Shown: in pieces, positions 33,637 to 42,552 of the stretch
Position numbering within the stretch: position 1 is the first letter of the stretch
How the letters are laid out: each line of letters opens with the position of its first letter
Source: Chryseotalea sp. WA131a
GTDB lineage: Bacteria; Bacteroidota; Bacteroidia; Cytophagales; Cyclobacteriaceae
Direction of reading: 5' to 3'
DNA length: 64,000 nucleotides
Assembly (NCBI GenBank): GCA_025370075.1
Contig: CP073016.1
Coordinates: forward strand, 3,162,001 to 3,226,000
The notes under the pieces: model-generated
The model's database searches: none
Told to the model about the DNA's origin: nothing
Seen by the model: the letters and a program-made list of their open reading frames with translations, nothing else
Made by a program: the position numbers and the translations under genes

Positions 33637-34689
33637 TCAAAACAAACTCAAACTGCCTCCCTTTTGAAACTTTGTCAAATCATAAACGGGCATTGATCGG
33701 TCAGCAAAATATTTTTTCTTCGATGCTTTGAAGAGTTGATGAATGGCATCGGCAATATTGCCTTCGCCACGCATGCGCCTGCCAAAGTTAGAGTCGTTTA
33801 CATTGCCACCATGCATGGAACAGATTTGGTTCCACACCTTTTCAAACCGGTCCGGAAAATTCTTTCTCAACCAGTCTTCAAAAATCGGCCCGATAGAACC
33901 ATTTAACCGGACGACTGTCATGCCTGCATTGCATGCGCCATGGTCGGCAGCGGCTTTTAATACTTCAGGAATTTCATGGTGGTTCAATCCTGGAATAATC
34001 GGTGCATTCATAATCCCAACGGGCACGTTCGCCTTGGCCAGTGCTTCTACTGTTTTCAATCGCTTAATGGAACTTGCTGTGCGAGGTTCCATTGCTCTTC
34101 GTAAATCTTCGTCCAACGTGGTGATGGAAATATAAACATGAACCAAATTGTCGGCAGCCAAGTCTTGTAGCAAATCCAAATCGCGCAACACCAAACTGTT
34201 TTTAGAAATAATGCTCACCGGATGCCGATAGTTGGCCAGCACCTTCAACATCTTTCGCGTAATCTCAAACTTTTTTTCTTGAGGCTGGTAGCAATCTGTA
34301 TTACCGCTGAGCATGATCGGTACTGCATTCCAAGTGGGCTTCATCAGTTCTTTTTCTAAAAGCTGAGGCGCATTTCTCTTCACAATGATTTTACTTTCAA
34401 AATCCAATCCTGCGCTGAACCCATAATACTCATGTGTGTTTCTGGCATAACAGTAAATGCAACCATGTTCGCAGCCCTGGTAAGGATTCATGGAATAGCC
34501 AAAACCCAAATCAGGGCTATCTACTCTGTTCAAAATCTTCTTGGCATTTTCTTGAAAGATTTGAGTGGCCGGGTTTTCCAGCAATGGCTCATCAAGCCCC
34601 TCTATATGCTCCATTACATATTGAGCTTTTAAAAACTTATTCTCGATTTTAATTTGTGCCCCTCGACCTTTAAAGTAATCTTGCTCCAT
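33637..34689 (-). CDS. PA0069-family radical SAM protein (SPL-like)
   Basis: This 350-residue protein has the radical SAM cluster motif Cys73-x3-Cys77-x2-Cys80 in YQGCEHGCIYCYARNTHEYYG, with the CYAR element typical of the PA0069/spore-photoproduct-lyase-related group. SDYW-like SAM contacts are seen in LSGNTDCYQPQE and VSIISKNSLVLRD. The reaction is unknown for this family. It is divergent from the ACC-deaminase-like gene across a short palindromic region, and the YefM-type antitoxin gene starts one base after it. Confidence 0.9.
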   Translation of the reverse strand: MEQDYFKGRGAQIKIENKFLKAQYVMEHIEGLDEPLLENPATQIFQENAKKILNRVDSPDLGFGYSMNPYQGCEHGCIYCYARNTHEYYGFSAGLDFESKIIVKRNAPQLLEKELMKPTWNAVPIMLSGNTDCYQPQEKKFEITRKMLKVLANYRHPVSIISKNSLVLRDLDLLQDLAADNLVHVYISITTLDEDLRRAMEPRTASSIKRLKTVEALAKANVPVGIMNAPIIPGLNHHEIPEVLKAAADHGACNAGMTVVRLNGSIGPIFEDWLRKNFPDRFEKVWNQICSMHGGNVNDSNFGRRMRGEGNIADAIHQLFKASKKKYFADRSMPVYDLTKFQKGGSLSLF

Positions 34690-34697
34690 AGTTCAAT

Positions 34698-34725
34698 ATT
34701 ACTAAATAAATTAGTATTACTAAAT
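34698..34725. promoter_or_regulatory. divergent promoter region with a palindrome and direct repeat
   Basis: The 41-base gap between two divergent genes holds a palindrome TACTAA-ATAAA-TTAGTA (34700-34716) and a 10-base direct repeat ATTACTAAAT (34698-34707 and 34716-34725). It is a plausible binding site for a shared regulator. Confidence 0.35.
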
Positions 34726-34730
34726 TTTTT

Positions 34731-35606
34731 GTGAAAGAACTTTCGTATCAGCAAACATCTATTCAAGAAATCATATTGCCAGGATCGAGTGCGAAGCTGT
34801 TGGTAAAGCGCGAAGACTTGAATCACCCGTTCGTTTCGGGCAACAAGTGGTGGAAGCTTAAGTACAATTTAGAAGAAGCCGTCCGGTTCGGTCACCAAAC
34901 ATTACTGACTTTCGGTGGGGCGTACTCGAACCATATTTTTGCCACCGCTGCCGCGGGAAAAGAACTGGGTTTGAAAACCATTGGCGTGATCCGTGGGGAA
35001 GAAACTCTTCCGTTAAATCACACCCTCACATTCGCGGAAAGCTGCGGAATGGAATTGCACTACATCTCTCGCGAAGAGTACAGAAAGAAAACAGAGCCTG
35101 ATTTCATTCAACAGCTTCAAAACTTATTTGGCAATTTTTATTTGATCCCGGAAGGAGGAACAAATGAATTGGCCGTTAAAGGCGGCACAGAATGGGCAGT
35201 AATGCTAGAGCAAGAAACAGATTTTGATTACGTGTGTCTGCCTGTGGGCACCGGTGGCACAGTGGCTGGGATTATCAATGGATTAAGTCCCATTAAAAAA
35301 GTAATTGGATTTCCAGTGTTAAAAGGAGCAGAATATTTAGAAGGAGAGATTAAAAGTCTCTTACTTCACTCCAAACAAAATTGGTTTCTGAATTACGATT
35401 ATCACTTTGGCGGGTATGGAAAATTCAATGATGGTCTGCTCCACTTTATTAAGGACGTAAAAGAAAAATACGGGCTTCCGCTGGATAAAATATATACCGC
35501 TAAAATGGTTTATGGAGTTTTTGATTTAATAGGGAAGGGCTATTTCCATAAAGGCTCTCGCGTATTGGTAGTACATACAGGAGGGTTGCAGGCAAATTAT
35601 TTTTAG
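34731..35606 (+). CDS. ACC deaminase / D-cysteine desulfhydrase-family PLP enzyme
   Basis: This 291-residue fold-type II PLP enzyme starts at GTG 34731. VKREDLNHPFVSGNKWWKLKYNL contains the Schiff-base lysine in GNKWWK. FGGAYSNHIFATAAAGKELGLK is the substrate loop. LPVGTGGTVAGI is the phosphate-binding loop. Members cleave 1-aminocyclopropane-1-carboxylate or D-cysteine; the length, slightly below the usual 330, fits the shorter Bacteroidota branch. The substrate is undetermined. Confidence 0.87.
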   Translation: MKELSYQQTSIQEIILPGSSAKLLVKREDLNHPFVSGNKWWKLKYNLEEAVRFGHQTLLTFGGAYSNHIFATAAAGKELGLKTIGVIRGEETLPLNHTLTFAESCGMELHYISREEYRKKTEPDFIQQLQNLFGNFYLIPEGGTNELAVKGGTEWAVMLEQETDFDYVCLPVGTGGTVAGIINGLSPIKKVIGFPVLKGAEYLEGEIKSLLLHSKQNWFLNYDYHFGGYGKFNDGLLHFIKDVKEKYGLPLDKIYTAKMVYGVFDLIGKGYFHKGSRVLVVHTGGLQANYF

Positions 35607-35647
35607 AGAGTTACCAAAAAGAATAGAAATCTGCGGCAATCTCAGAA

Positions 35648-36001
35648 TCAGTAAAAAGCATCTTCAAAATGCTTGACTTCGGTTTCGCCACCGATGTCTA
35701 AAACTGAAACAATATCATACCGCACATTCCCCTTCCAGTTGATTTTATATTGATATTCTACGGCAGCATCCACCACATTCCTAGCTTTCTTGTAATCCAC
35801 AAAATCTTCAGGGTAGCCAAAGGCAACCGAAGTCCGGTATTTTACTTCCACAAAAACCAACCAATTATTTTTCTTGACAATTAAATCGATTTCATTGTGC
35901 TTGTGGCGAAAGTTTCGCTCCACTATTTCGAAGCCTTTGCTCGCTAAGAATTTAGCGGCCAGTTCTTCGCCCTCTTTGCCTTTTTTGATTTTATCGCTCA
36001 C
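35648..36001 (-). CDS. YraN/UPF0102-family nuclease-fold protein
   Basis: This 117-residue protein has the UPF0102 signature: KGKEGEELAAKFLASKGFEIVERNFRHKHNEIDLIVKK, LVFVEVKYRTS. The E-x-K in VEVK and the IDLI aspartate are the PD-(D/E)XK-like residues. YraN proteins are near-universal, thought to act on branched DNA or as Holliday-junction-related nucleases, with little proof. It faces the isomerase gene divergently. Confidence 0.93.
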   Translation of the reverse strand: MSDKIKKGKEGEELAAKFLASKGFEIVERNFRHKHNEIDLIVKKNNWLVFVEVKYRTSVAFGYPEDFVDYKKARNVVDAAVEYQYKINWKGNVRYDIVSVLDIGGETEVKHFEDAFY

Positions 36002-36012
36002 GAGAAATAATC

Positions 36013-36020
36013 TACCTTTG
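36013..36020 (+). promoter_or_regulatory. Bacteroidota -7 promoter element TACCTTTG
   Basis: This exact TAnnTTTG match lies 22 bases before the ATG at 36043. A TTTG at 35984-35987 lies 25 bases upstream, longer than the standard spacing. Confidence 0.45.
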
Positions 36021-36042
36021 AAGATCGAAGATAAAACAAAGA

Positions 36043-37041
36043 ATGAAGAAACTTATAGAGGGATTTACGCTGCAACTAGCCCAAGCACTTAAGATTGGCC
36101 AATCGGTAGATTTGGTGCGACCTGGTAGTGATATTCGTAACATTCACATCACGGGCATGGGCGGCTCAGGTATCGGTGCCAACCTAGTAGAGTCCCTCAC
36201 ATTTGGGCGAGTGCCTATTCCGATCACTGTTTCAAAGGGTTATAATATTCCGCAGTTTATAAGTCCGCACACGTTGTTTATCGCGTGCTCCTACTCGGGC
36301 GAAACAGAAGAGACGTTGGCCTCCATCCATAAGGCGATGTTGAAGCGTGCCCATATTATTTGCATTACCTCGGGAGGCAAAATGTTGGAACTGGCGAAAG
36401 AATACAACTTATTTTGGATTCAAATCCCGGCAGGTTCTAAAAGCCCGCGTGCCAACATTGGTTATTTGATGATTTCATTGATGTATGCTTTGTACCACAC
36501 CAATTTGATTGGGGCTGCCTTCATGAAAGAAACCGAAAATGCGATTGAATATTTAGATCGTGGCGAGAAAGCAATTCAATCGGAAGCCGAGCTGATCGCC
36601 AAAAAACTACGTGGCAAACTTCCCATCATTTATTGTGACGAACGCTTGCGCGCCATGGCCACACGCTTTCAAAATCAAATCAACGAAAATGCCAAGCAAC
36701 TTGCACATATCAATACCTTTCCGGAAATGAACCACAACGAAATTGTGGGGTGGCAATTTCCTGAAACCGTTTTGCAGCAGGCACAGGTAATTTATTTGTA
36801 TTCCGACCACGACCATGAGCGCGTGGAAAAGCGAATGGAAATTTGTCGCGACATTTTCGAAAAGAAATCAAACCCTATCATCGACATCGTGGCCGAGGGA
36901 GCCTCATTGCTGGAGCAATATTATTACCTCATTCACTTAACGGATTGGATTTCTTATTTCTTGGCACGAGAAAATGGAGTGGATGCAGATTCGGTAGAAG
37001 CTGAAGAGTTTATAAAGGGTGAGTTGACAAAAATTAAGTGA
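36043..37041 (+). CDS. bifunctional phosphoglucose/phosphomannose isomerase-type SIS protein
   Basis: This 332-residue protein has two SIS domains. ITGMGGSGIGANLVES is the first sugar-phosphate loop, and FIACSYSGETEETLASI and ICITSGGKMLELAKEY complete it. The C-terminal part (FPEMNHNEIVGWQFPE) matches the PGI/PMI family, whose active-site Glu and His lie here. It interconverts fructose-6-phosphate with glucose-6-phosphate or mannose-6-phosphate in the cytoplasm. The stop overlaps the lipB GTG start. Confidence 0.92.
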   Translation: MKKLIEGFTLQLAQALKIGQSVDLVRPGSDIRNIHITGMGGSGIGANLVESLTFGRVPIPITVSKGYNIPQFISPHTLFIACSYSGETEETLASIHKAMLKRAHIICITSGGKMLELAKEYNLFWIQIPAGSKSPRANIGYLMISLMYALYHTNLIGAAFMKETENAIEYLDRGEKAIQSEAELIAKKLRGKLPIIYCDERLRAMATRFQNQINENAKQLAHINTFPEMNHNEIVGWQFPETVLQQAQVIYLYSDHDHERVEKRMEICRDIFEKKSNPIIDIVAEGASLLEQYYYLIHLTDWISYFLARENGVDADSVEAEEFIKGELTKIK

Positions 37042-37745
37042 ACGACCTTCTGAACAAACAAACTCAGTTCATAGACCTTGGTCTCATTGACTATCAACAA
37101 GCGTGGGATTATCAAACTGATTTGTTTAACAAAACGCTGGAGATCAAAAAACAAAACCGTGACCTCCCCATTACCCAGCAGCAAGCAACACCCAATCACT
37201 TAATTTTTTGTGAGCACCCACATGTATTTACATTGGGAAAAAGTGGAGAAGAAAAAAATCTGCTGGTGGGCAAGAAAGACCTTCCGAAAATCAAAGCAAC
37301 TTACTACCACATCAATCGAGGAGGAGACATTACCTACCATGGACCTGGGCAACTGGTGGTGTATCCTATTTTAGATCTCGAGAATTTTTTTACCGACATC
37401 CATCACTACATGCGATTACTGGAAGAGGCGGTGATTCAAACCTTGGCACACTTTAAAATGGAATCGGGTAGAATTGCAGGCCTTACAGGAGTTTGGATTG
37501 GTGAAGGCGATGAAGCCAGAAAAATTTGTGCGTTGGGAGTAAAAACCAGTCGGTGGGTTACCATGCACGGATTGGCTTTTAATATCAACACAGACTTGAA
37601 TTACTTCAAGCATATTGTGCCATGTGGTATTGATGATAAGGCTGTTACTTCATTGGCGAATGAAGTGGGGCATCAAGTAAAAATGGATGTGGTCAAATCT
37701 TTGATGAAAGAAAAAATAGCTTCACTTTTCAATCTCCAGCTTTAG
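37038..37745 (+). CDS. lipB: lipoyl(octanoyl) transferase LipB
   Basis: This 235-residue enzyme transfers octanoyl from acyl carrier protein to lipoyl domains. It starts at GTG 37038, overlapping the upstream stop. The signature RGGDITYHGPGQLVVYPI is followed by the catalytic lysine in ALGVKTSRWVTMHGLAFN and the catalytic cysteine in HIVPCGI. The length fits. No lipA is adjacent. Confidence 0.96.
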   Translation: MNDLLNKQTQFIDLGLIDYQQAWDYQTDLFNKTLEIKKQNRDLPITQQQATPNHLIFCEHPHVFTLGKSGEEKNLLVGKKDLPKIKATYYHINRGGDITYHGPGQLVVYPILDLENFFTDIHHYMRLLEEAVIQTLAHFKMESGRIAGLTGVWIGEGDEARKICALGVKTSRWVTMHGLAFNINTDLNYFKHIVPCGIDDKAVTSLANEVGHQVKMDVVKSLMKEKIASLFNLQL

Positions 37746-37746
37746 A

Positions 37747-38787
37747 ATGTCTAAAAAAGTGAACTTTAGAATGCTCTTGTTTCTGGTCTTGTTTATCGAA
37801 GCCAGTGAGATAAGTTTGGCGCAACAATCCATTGGCAAAAAACAGCAAGGCGTTTGTTTCGTTGGCGGAAAAAAGGAAGTTACGGAAAAAGAAATCGCCC
37901 AACTAAAAAAATGCAACGTCACTTGGATTTCGCAAACTCCTTTTGCGTTTCAACGTGATCCCAATGGTTCAGACATTCGAACGAATTTTTCTTCTGATCG
38001 GGTTTGGTGGGGGGAATCCGATGAAGGTATTTCAATTACTACCCAGCTCGCTCGCAAGGCAGAAATCCATTCGCTGTTGAAACCGCACCTATGGGTGAGT
38101 AAAAGTTGGCCGGGTGAAATAAAAATGAAAAGTGATACTGCTTGGCAACGATGGTTTCGGTTGTATGAAAAATTTATTGTGCACTATGCCGAACTCGCGG
38201 AAAAAAATAAAATAGAAATCTTTTGCATTGGCACGGAGCTTCATCAAACGTTGCGAGAAAAAGAATGGAGGGCTATTATCAAGAATGTGCGCAAAGTATA
38301 TAAAGGCAAATTAACGTATGCCGCCAATTTCAATAAAGAGTTTGAAGAAGTTATGTTTTGGGATGCCCTCGACTACATTGGCATACAAGCGTATTTTCCG
38401 TTGGCAAAAAACGAGGTGCACACTCTGGGGGATTTACGATCGGGTTGGCAAAACCATTTGGTTGCCATTGAGCGCATTCAGAAAAAATATAGCAGGCCGG
38501 TTATCTTTACCGAAATTGGGTATCGAAGTGATACCCGCGCTGCAATTGAGCCTTGGACATGGCCTAGCGAAAAAAGCACTGCGGTGCCCTCCGAGCAAGC
38601 GCAAGCCGATTGCTATCAGATCTTTTTTCAATCGGTATGGAACAAAGAGTGGTTGGCTGGTGCTTATTTTTGGAAATGGTATCCGCATGGCACTGGACGA
38701 TTAAACGAAGTAGATTTTACACCGCAAGGCAAATTAGCCGAAAAGGTGATGACTGAAAATTTTTGGCGTGATGATCAAAGACATTAA
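37747..38787 (+). CDS. GH113-like glycoside hydrolase, exported
   Basis: This 346-residue protein has a hydrophobic signal segment near residues 8-26 ending SLAQQ. The TIM-barrel part shows the clan GH-A pair of glutamates: acid/base in FCIGTELHQT and nucleophile in PVIFTEIGYRS. The arrangement, with ISLKPHLWV-like HSLLKPHLWVSKSWPG, fits GH113 beta-mannanase-like enzymes. It starts one base after the lipB stop and overlaps the next gene by about 17 bases, so translation is coupled. The polysaccharide substrate is unknown. Confidence 0.82.
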   Translation: MSKKVNFRMLLFLVLFIEASEISLAQQSIGKKQQGVCFVGGKKEVTEKEIAQLKKCNVTWISQTPFAFQRDPNGSDIRTNFSSDRVWWGESDEGISITTQLARKAEIHSLLKPHLWVSKSWPGEIKMKSDTAWQRWFRLYEKFIVHYAELAEKNKIEIFCIGTELHQTLREKEWRAIIKNVRKVYKGKLTYAANFNKEFEEVMFWDALDYIGIQAYFPLAKNEVHTLGDLRSGWQNHLVAIERIQKKYSRPVIFTEIGYRSDTRAAIEPWTWPSEKSTAVPSEQAQADCYQIFFQSVWNKEWLAGAYFWKWYPHGTGRLNEVDFTPQGKLAEKVMTENFWRDDQRH

Positions 38788-39175
38788 AAAACCTGAAGTG
38801 AAAAACGTAACGTTGGCCGTGGTGCGAGAGAAAAACATTCTACAACAAATTGAATGGAAAGTTTACTTGATCAACAACAATGCGGAAGCTATTGAAAACA
38901 CACTGGTGGCCAGCACCGGCTATGGCGAAAAGAATGGTGAAACGCAACGCACTTCTACCTTGCGTCATTTTTTGCAAACCGTGCCACCCAAAGGCACAAC
39001 GCTTATCGAACCGATTGACACCAACGTATTTCATTTGAATAACGAGTATTGGGTAAGCTATTATATTGGCCAAGAGATTTATGACAAGCGCTTTGTGTTT
39101 GTTCCCGATTCTATTCGAGAAGAAAACTTAATTTTTATAAAGGAGTTAAACACAGAAGGGGTTTTGCATTCGTAA
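38771..39175 (+). CDS. conserved hypothetical protein next to the GH113-like gene
   Basis: This 134-residue protein starts at ATG 38771, inside the end of the GH113-like gene. No signal or membrane segment is visible. LQQIEWKVYLINNNAEAIENTLVASTGYGEKNG and TSTLRHFLQTVPPKGTTLIEPI look like a beta-sandwich. I recall Bacteroidota relatives carrying the misleading name of a phenylalanyl-tRNA synthetase subunit; no synthetase motif is present. It is in an operon with its neighbours on both sides. Confidence 0.7.
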   Translation: MIKDIKKPEVKNVTLAVVREKNILQQIEWKVYLINNNAEAIENTLVASTGYGEKNGETQRTSTLRHFLQTVPPKGTTLIEPIDTNVFHLNNEYWVSYYIGQEIYDKRFVFVPDSIREENLIFIKELNTEGVLHS

Positions 39176-39177
39176 TC

Positions 39178-40089
39178 ATGCGACAAAGAAAATTAGCAAT
39201 CGTATTTTTTATAGCAGTTTCTTTTTATTCGCCTTTGCAGAGTTTTTCTCAAGATTCTCTTCGCTGTCTATCTTGGAACATCAAAATGCTACCCAGAATA
39301 GCCAAGGGAAACAACAGAAGAGCAAAGGTGATCCTAGAAAAATTAAAGAACCATCGGTATGATATTCTGGTGTTTCAAGAAATGTTTTCACCTCGTGCCC
39401 GCAACATTATTCGGAAAGGGCTGAATGATCTTTATCCTCATCAATCAAATCTCTTGAACAAAAAGGCATTTGCTATCAAAGCAAGTGGTGGGGTGATGAT
39501 CCTTTCTCGGTATCCTATTTCCTTTACCAAACAAATCCGTTTCAATAACCGCGAAGGTATCGATCGCATGGCACGAAAGGGTGCTTTGCTGACCGAGTTA
39601 AACATGAATGGCAAAGTGGTTCAGATAATTGGCACTCATTTACAGGCGTTTGGCTCACCTGAGGTGATGTATGGTCAGTATAAACAACTGCATGACGAAT
39701 TACTGAAACCCAACCAAAAGGATAATGTGCCCCAAGTAATTTGTGGAGATTTTAACACCATCAAAAAATTGCCACCTCAACTTCCGCCATCAGTTACCCA
39801 AGCGATGGTAGACCGATTAGCCCGCTATTCGGTAATGATCAATACATTGCAAGCCACCGATGGAGAATTGATGGGCGAACAACAATTTACCATGGACCGG
39901 CCTTTCAACGATCTTTGCAAAAGCAGAAAAGAGTATCGGCTGCTAATTGATTATTTCTTGCTGCGGCCGAACGGAGTTTCGGATGTTTCTCTTTCGCGCC
40001 AAGTGAAAATAATTAGGCAACCTTGGCACAAAAAGTATTCCGACCTATCCGATCATTATGGATTAGAGGCCTTGCTCACATTTCCCTAA
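39178..40089 (+). CDS. endonuclease/exonuclease/phosphatase-family exported protein (nSMase-like)
   Basis: This 303-residue protein has a signal peptide (ending SFSQ). The EEP catalytic motifs are LSWNIKMLPR (Asn), DILVFQEMF (metal-binding Glu), IGTHLQAFGSPE, ICGDFNTI (Asp, Asn) and DLSDHYGLEALL (catalytic Asp-His). This set fits the sphingomyelinase/inositol-phosphatase-like branch. Being exported, it more likely hydrolyses a phosphodiester in the envelope or medium than DNA in the cell. It follows the previous stop by two bases. Confidence 0.87.
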   Translation: MRQRKLAIVFFIAVSFYSPLQSFSQDSLRCLSWNIKMLPRIAKGNNRRAKVILEKLKNHRYDILVFQEMFSPRARNIIRKGLNDLYPHQSNLLNKKAFAIKASGGVMILSRYPISFTKQIRFNNREGIDRMARKGALLTELNMNGKVVQIIGTHLQAFGSPEVMYGQYKQLHDELLKPNQKDNVPQVICGDFNTIKKLPPQLPPSVTQAMVDRLARYSVMINTLQATDGELMGEQQFTMDRPFNDLCKSRKEYRLLIDYFLLRPNGVSDVSLSRQVKIIRQPWHKKYSDLSDHYGLEALLTFP

Positions 40090-40097
40090 TGTTTCGT

Positions 40098-40105
40098 TAA
40101 CTTTG
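40098..40105 (+). promoter_or_regulatory. Bacteroidota -7 promoter element TAACTTTG
   Basis: This exact TAnnTTTG match lies 22 bases before the ATG at 40128. It suggests a promoter for the TPM gene group. Confidence 0.4.
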
Positions 40106-40127
40106 ACCATTATTTTTCCCAAAACTC

Positions 40128-40778
40128 ATGTCCATCCAAAAAAGATTTACTACGCAAGACCTTGACCGCATCAAGGCGGCCGTGCGCCAAGCCGAAGACA
40201 AAATTTCAGGAGAAATTGTGCCCGTGTTTGTAGAAAAGAGTGGCATCTACTCTATTGCCACCTATCGCGGTTTTTTGGTGTTTGCTTCTTTGGCCTTTTT
40301 GGCCATCATTGTCTTTGATCGTTATGCAGAAAATTTAGCAGTCTATGATCCGTTCATGATTTTTTTATGGGTACTGATGGTCGGCCTGGCAGGAGCATTT
40401 ATCACCCACTATATCGATCCGCTCAAGCGAATGATGATGAGCCAATCCCATCTTGATAGAGCTACGCGCCAACGTGCCGAAAATGCTTTTTTGGAAGAAG
40501 AAGTATTTGCTACGCGTCATCGCACAGGCATCATGATTTTTGTTTCTTTTTTTGAACGTGAAGTAATTGTGATGGCCGACCGTGGTATCAGCAAAGTGGT
40601 AGATCAAAAAGAATGGGATAAAATGGTGCGCGGAATTACAGCCAACATAAAAATGGGAAAAATTACCGAGGGTATTGAAGCGGCCATTCTGCGCAGTGGG
40701 GAAATTTTATTGGAGAAAGGCTTTATTAAAACCACTGATGACGTAAATGAATTGCGCGATGATTTGCGCATGGAATAA
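40128..40778 (+). CDS. TPM-domain membrane protein (first of three)
   Basis: This 216-residue protein has a TPM-domain start (FTTQDLDRIKAAVRQAEDKISGEIVPVFVEKSG). Two membrane helices follow (about residues 48-64 and 76-96). A second TPM-like half (ATRHRTGIMIFVSFFEREVIVMADRGISKVVDQKEW) ends the protein. TPM proteins are envelope proteins named for TLP18.3/Psb32/MOLO-1. The function in bacteria is unclear. It lies just ahead of two further TPM genes. Confidence 0.87.
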   Translation: MSIQKRFTTQDLDRIKAAVRQAEDKISGEIVPVFVEKSGIYSIATYRGFLVFASLAFLAIIVFDRYAENLAVYDPFMIFLWVLMVGLAGAFITHYIDPLKRMMMSQSHLDRATRQRAENAFLEEEVFATRHRTGIMIFVSFFEREVIVMADRGISKVVDQKEWDKMVRGITANIKMGKITEGIEAAILRSGEILLEKGFIKTTDDVNELRDDLRME

Positions 40779-40827
40779 ATTCATTAAAGCCATGTTGCGC
40801 CCTTTTCATTTATCTAGTCCCTTCATC

Positions 40828-41550
40828 ATGCGAATAATTCATTTTCTTTTCTGCTTCTTTTTCACACTGCCACTGGTAGGCCAAATTAAAGTGCCCGACT
40901 ATGCGGGCAGGCGCGTGCACGATTTGGCCGGGGTGCTTTCGCCTAGCACGATTGCCCAGCTAGAGCAAGTGCTAATGGCTGAAAAAGATTCTACCACCAA
41001 CCAAATAGCGGTGCTGATCGTTCCTTCGCTAGATGGAGAAGACATTGATGGGTTTGGCATTCGCGTAGGAGAAGCGTGGAAATTGGGTACTGAAAAAAAT
41101 GACAACGGAGTGATTCTAATCATTGCCGTTAACGATCGTAAAATCAGAATAGAAGTAGGCCAAGGATTGGAAGGTAGATTAACCGATGCCCTCAGCAGCC
41201 GCATCAACCGAAACGAGATCATTCCCTACATAAAAAAAGGCGACTATGATACGGGCGTGGCGGTTGGCGTTTCGGCAATCATTCAAGCGATCAAAGGTGA
41301 ATACGTAAATACCGATCCGCCCAAGCGCAAACGTGGAGGAGGCAGAGGCGCTTCACCGCTCACTATCATTGTAATCATCATCATCATTGCCTTGCTTTCC
41401 AGAAGGGGTGGTGGTGGAATTGGTGGCTATTGGGCTGCGGGCACACTACTAGGTGGTGGAGGCGGTGGTGGATTTGGAGGCAGCTCCAGTTCGTGGGATT
41501 CGGGTGGAGGAGGAAGCTTTGGTGGCGGAGGGTCAAGTGATTCGTGGTAG
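40828..41550 (+). CDS. TPM-domain protein with Gly-rich tail (YgcG-like, second of three)
   Basis: This 240-residue protein starts at ATG 40828, where the signal peptide begins (MRIIHFLFCFFFTLPLVGQ); longer frames from 40747 would run through the end of the previous gene. The TPM domain is VHDLAGVLSPSTIAQLEQVL to IEVGQGLEGRLTDALSSRI. One membrane helix (about residues 180-195) is followed by a glycine-serine-rich tail ending in tryptophan. The third gene has the same design, so the two are paralogues. Confidence 0.88.
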   Translation: MRIIHFLFCFFFTLPLVGQIKVPDYAGRRVHDLAGVLSPSTIAQLEQVLMAEKDSTTNQIAVLIVPSLDGEDIDGFGIRVGEAWKLGTEKNDNGVILIIAVNDRKIRIEVGQGLEGRLTDALSSRINRNEIIPYIKKGDYDTGVAVGVSAIIQAIKGEYVNTDPPKRKRGGGRGASPLTIIVIIIIIALLSRRGGGGIGGYWAAGTLLGGGGGGGFGGSSSSWDSGGGGSFGGGGSSDSW

Positions 41551-41580
41551 TTTGGGAAAAAAAGCGGCAACGTTATTGGT

Positions 41581-42552
41581 ATGAATAAAGATCAGTTAGA
41601 AATAAAAGCTCGACTTGTAAGTGCAAAGCAAATAATCTTGGGAAAATCTTGCCTACTGCTATTTGCCTACTGCCTATTTGCATTAAATGCAACCGCTCAA
41701 AAACAAATTCCCGAACTCTGGAACCTACGGGTGCATGATGACGCTAAGGTGCTAAAGCAAGAAACTGCTGAGATACTTGAAAAGCAATTAAAGGCATACG
41801 AAGATTCTACCAGCAATCAAGTAGCGATTTTGATTGTTCAATCGTTGGACGGTGAGGTAATTGAAGACTATTCCATACGAGTGGTAGAAAAATGGAAACT
41901 GGGCACGAAGAAAAACGATAATGGGGTATTGATTTTGGTAGCGATTGATGACCACAAAATGCGTATAGAAGTAGGTCAAGGATTAGAAGGGGTGTTGACC
42001 GATGCCTTGTGCAATCGCATTATTCGAAATGAGATGGCACCCGAGTTTAGAAGAAACGATTACGATGCAGGGATGACGTCTGCCGTAAACGCGGTGATCA
42101 GCGGAATTGGTGGTGAGTACAAAGCCGAAGACGATGGGGGCTCCAACGATTTGGATTCAATGAATACCACAACTAAAATTGTCATTGGCTCCATCGTATT
42201 TATTTTTCTTGGAATATTTGCTACCCTTGGTCTTTTTTCCAAAGGGGGCATGACGTGGGTTCTGTATGCCTTTTTAATTCCCTTCTATGCGGCCTTCATG
42301 GGCTTGCTCATTAGTTGGTGGTTCTTTTTCGGTTACCTGATTGTGTATCCGCTGCTACGCCTTTGGGTGGTAAAGAGTGGGAAGAAATTATTGGAGTGGC
42401 AATCGTCAGGTGGCGGAGGCAGTGGAGGCGGTTCCTCGTCTGGCTCGAGCTGGTCATCAAGCGGAAGCAGTTGGTCATCCAGTAATAGCGGCCGTAGTTT
42501 TTCTGGAGGCGGAGGAAGTTTTGGGGGCGGGGGGAGTAGTGGGAGTTGGTAA
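41581..42552 (+). CDS. TPM-domain protein with Gly/Ser-rich tail (YgcG-like, third of three)
   Basis: This 323-residue paralogue of the preceding gene has an N-terminal hydrophobic export segment ending LNATAQ, a TPM domain (VHDDAKVLKQETAEILEKQL to IEVGQGLEGVLTDALCNRI), two membrane segments (about 200-220 and 230-260), and a Ser/Gly/Trp-rich tail. The tail contains repeats of GGGGS and SSGSSW types and ends in tryptophan like its neighbour. The tails probably face the cytoplasm or periplasm as flexible regions; their function is not known. Confidence 0.87.
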   Translation: MNKDQLEIKARLVSAKQIILGKSCLLLFAYCLFALNATAQKQIPELWNLRVHDDAKVLKQETAEILEKQLKAYEDSTSNQVAILIVQSLDGEVIEDYSIRVVEKWKLGTKKNDNGVLILVAIDDHKMRIEVGQGLEGVLTDALCNRIIRNEMAPEFRRNDYDAGMTSAVNAVISGIGGEYKAEDDGGSNDLDSMNTTTKIVIGSIVFIFLGIFATLGLFSKGGMTWVLYAFLIPFYAAFMGLLISWWFFFGYLIVYPLLRLWVVKSGKKLLEWQSSGGGGSGGGSSSGSSWSSSGSSWSSSNSGRSFSGGGGSFGGGGSSGSW

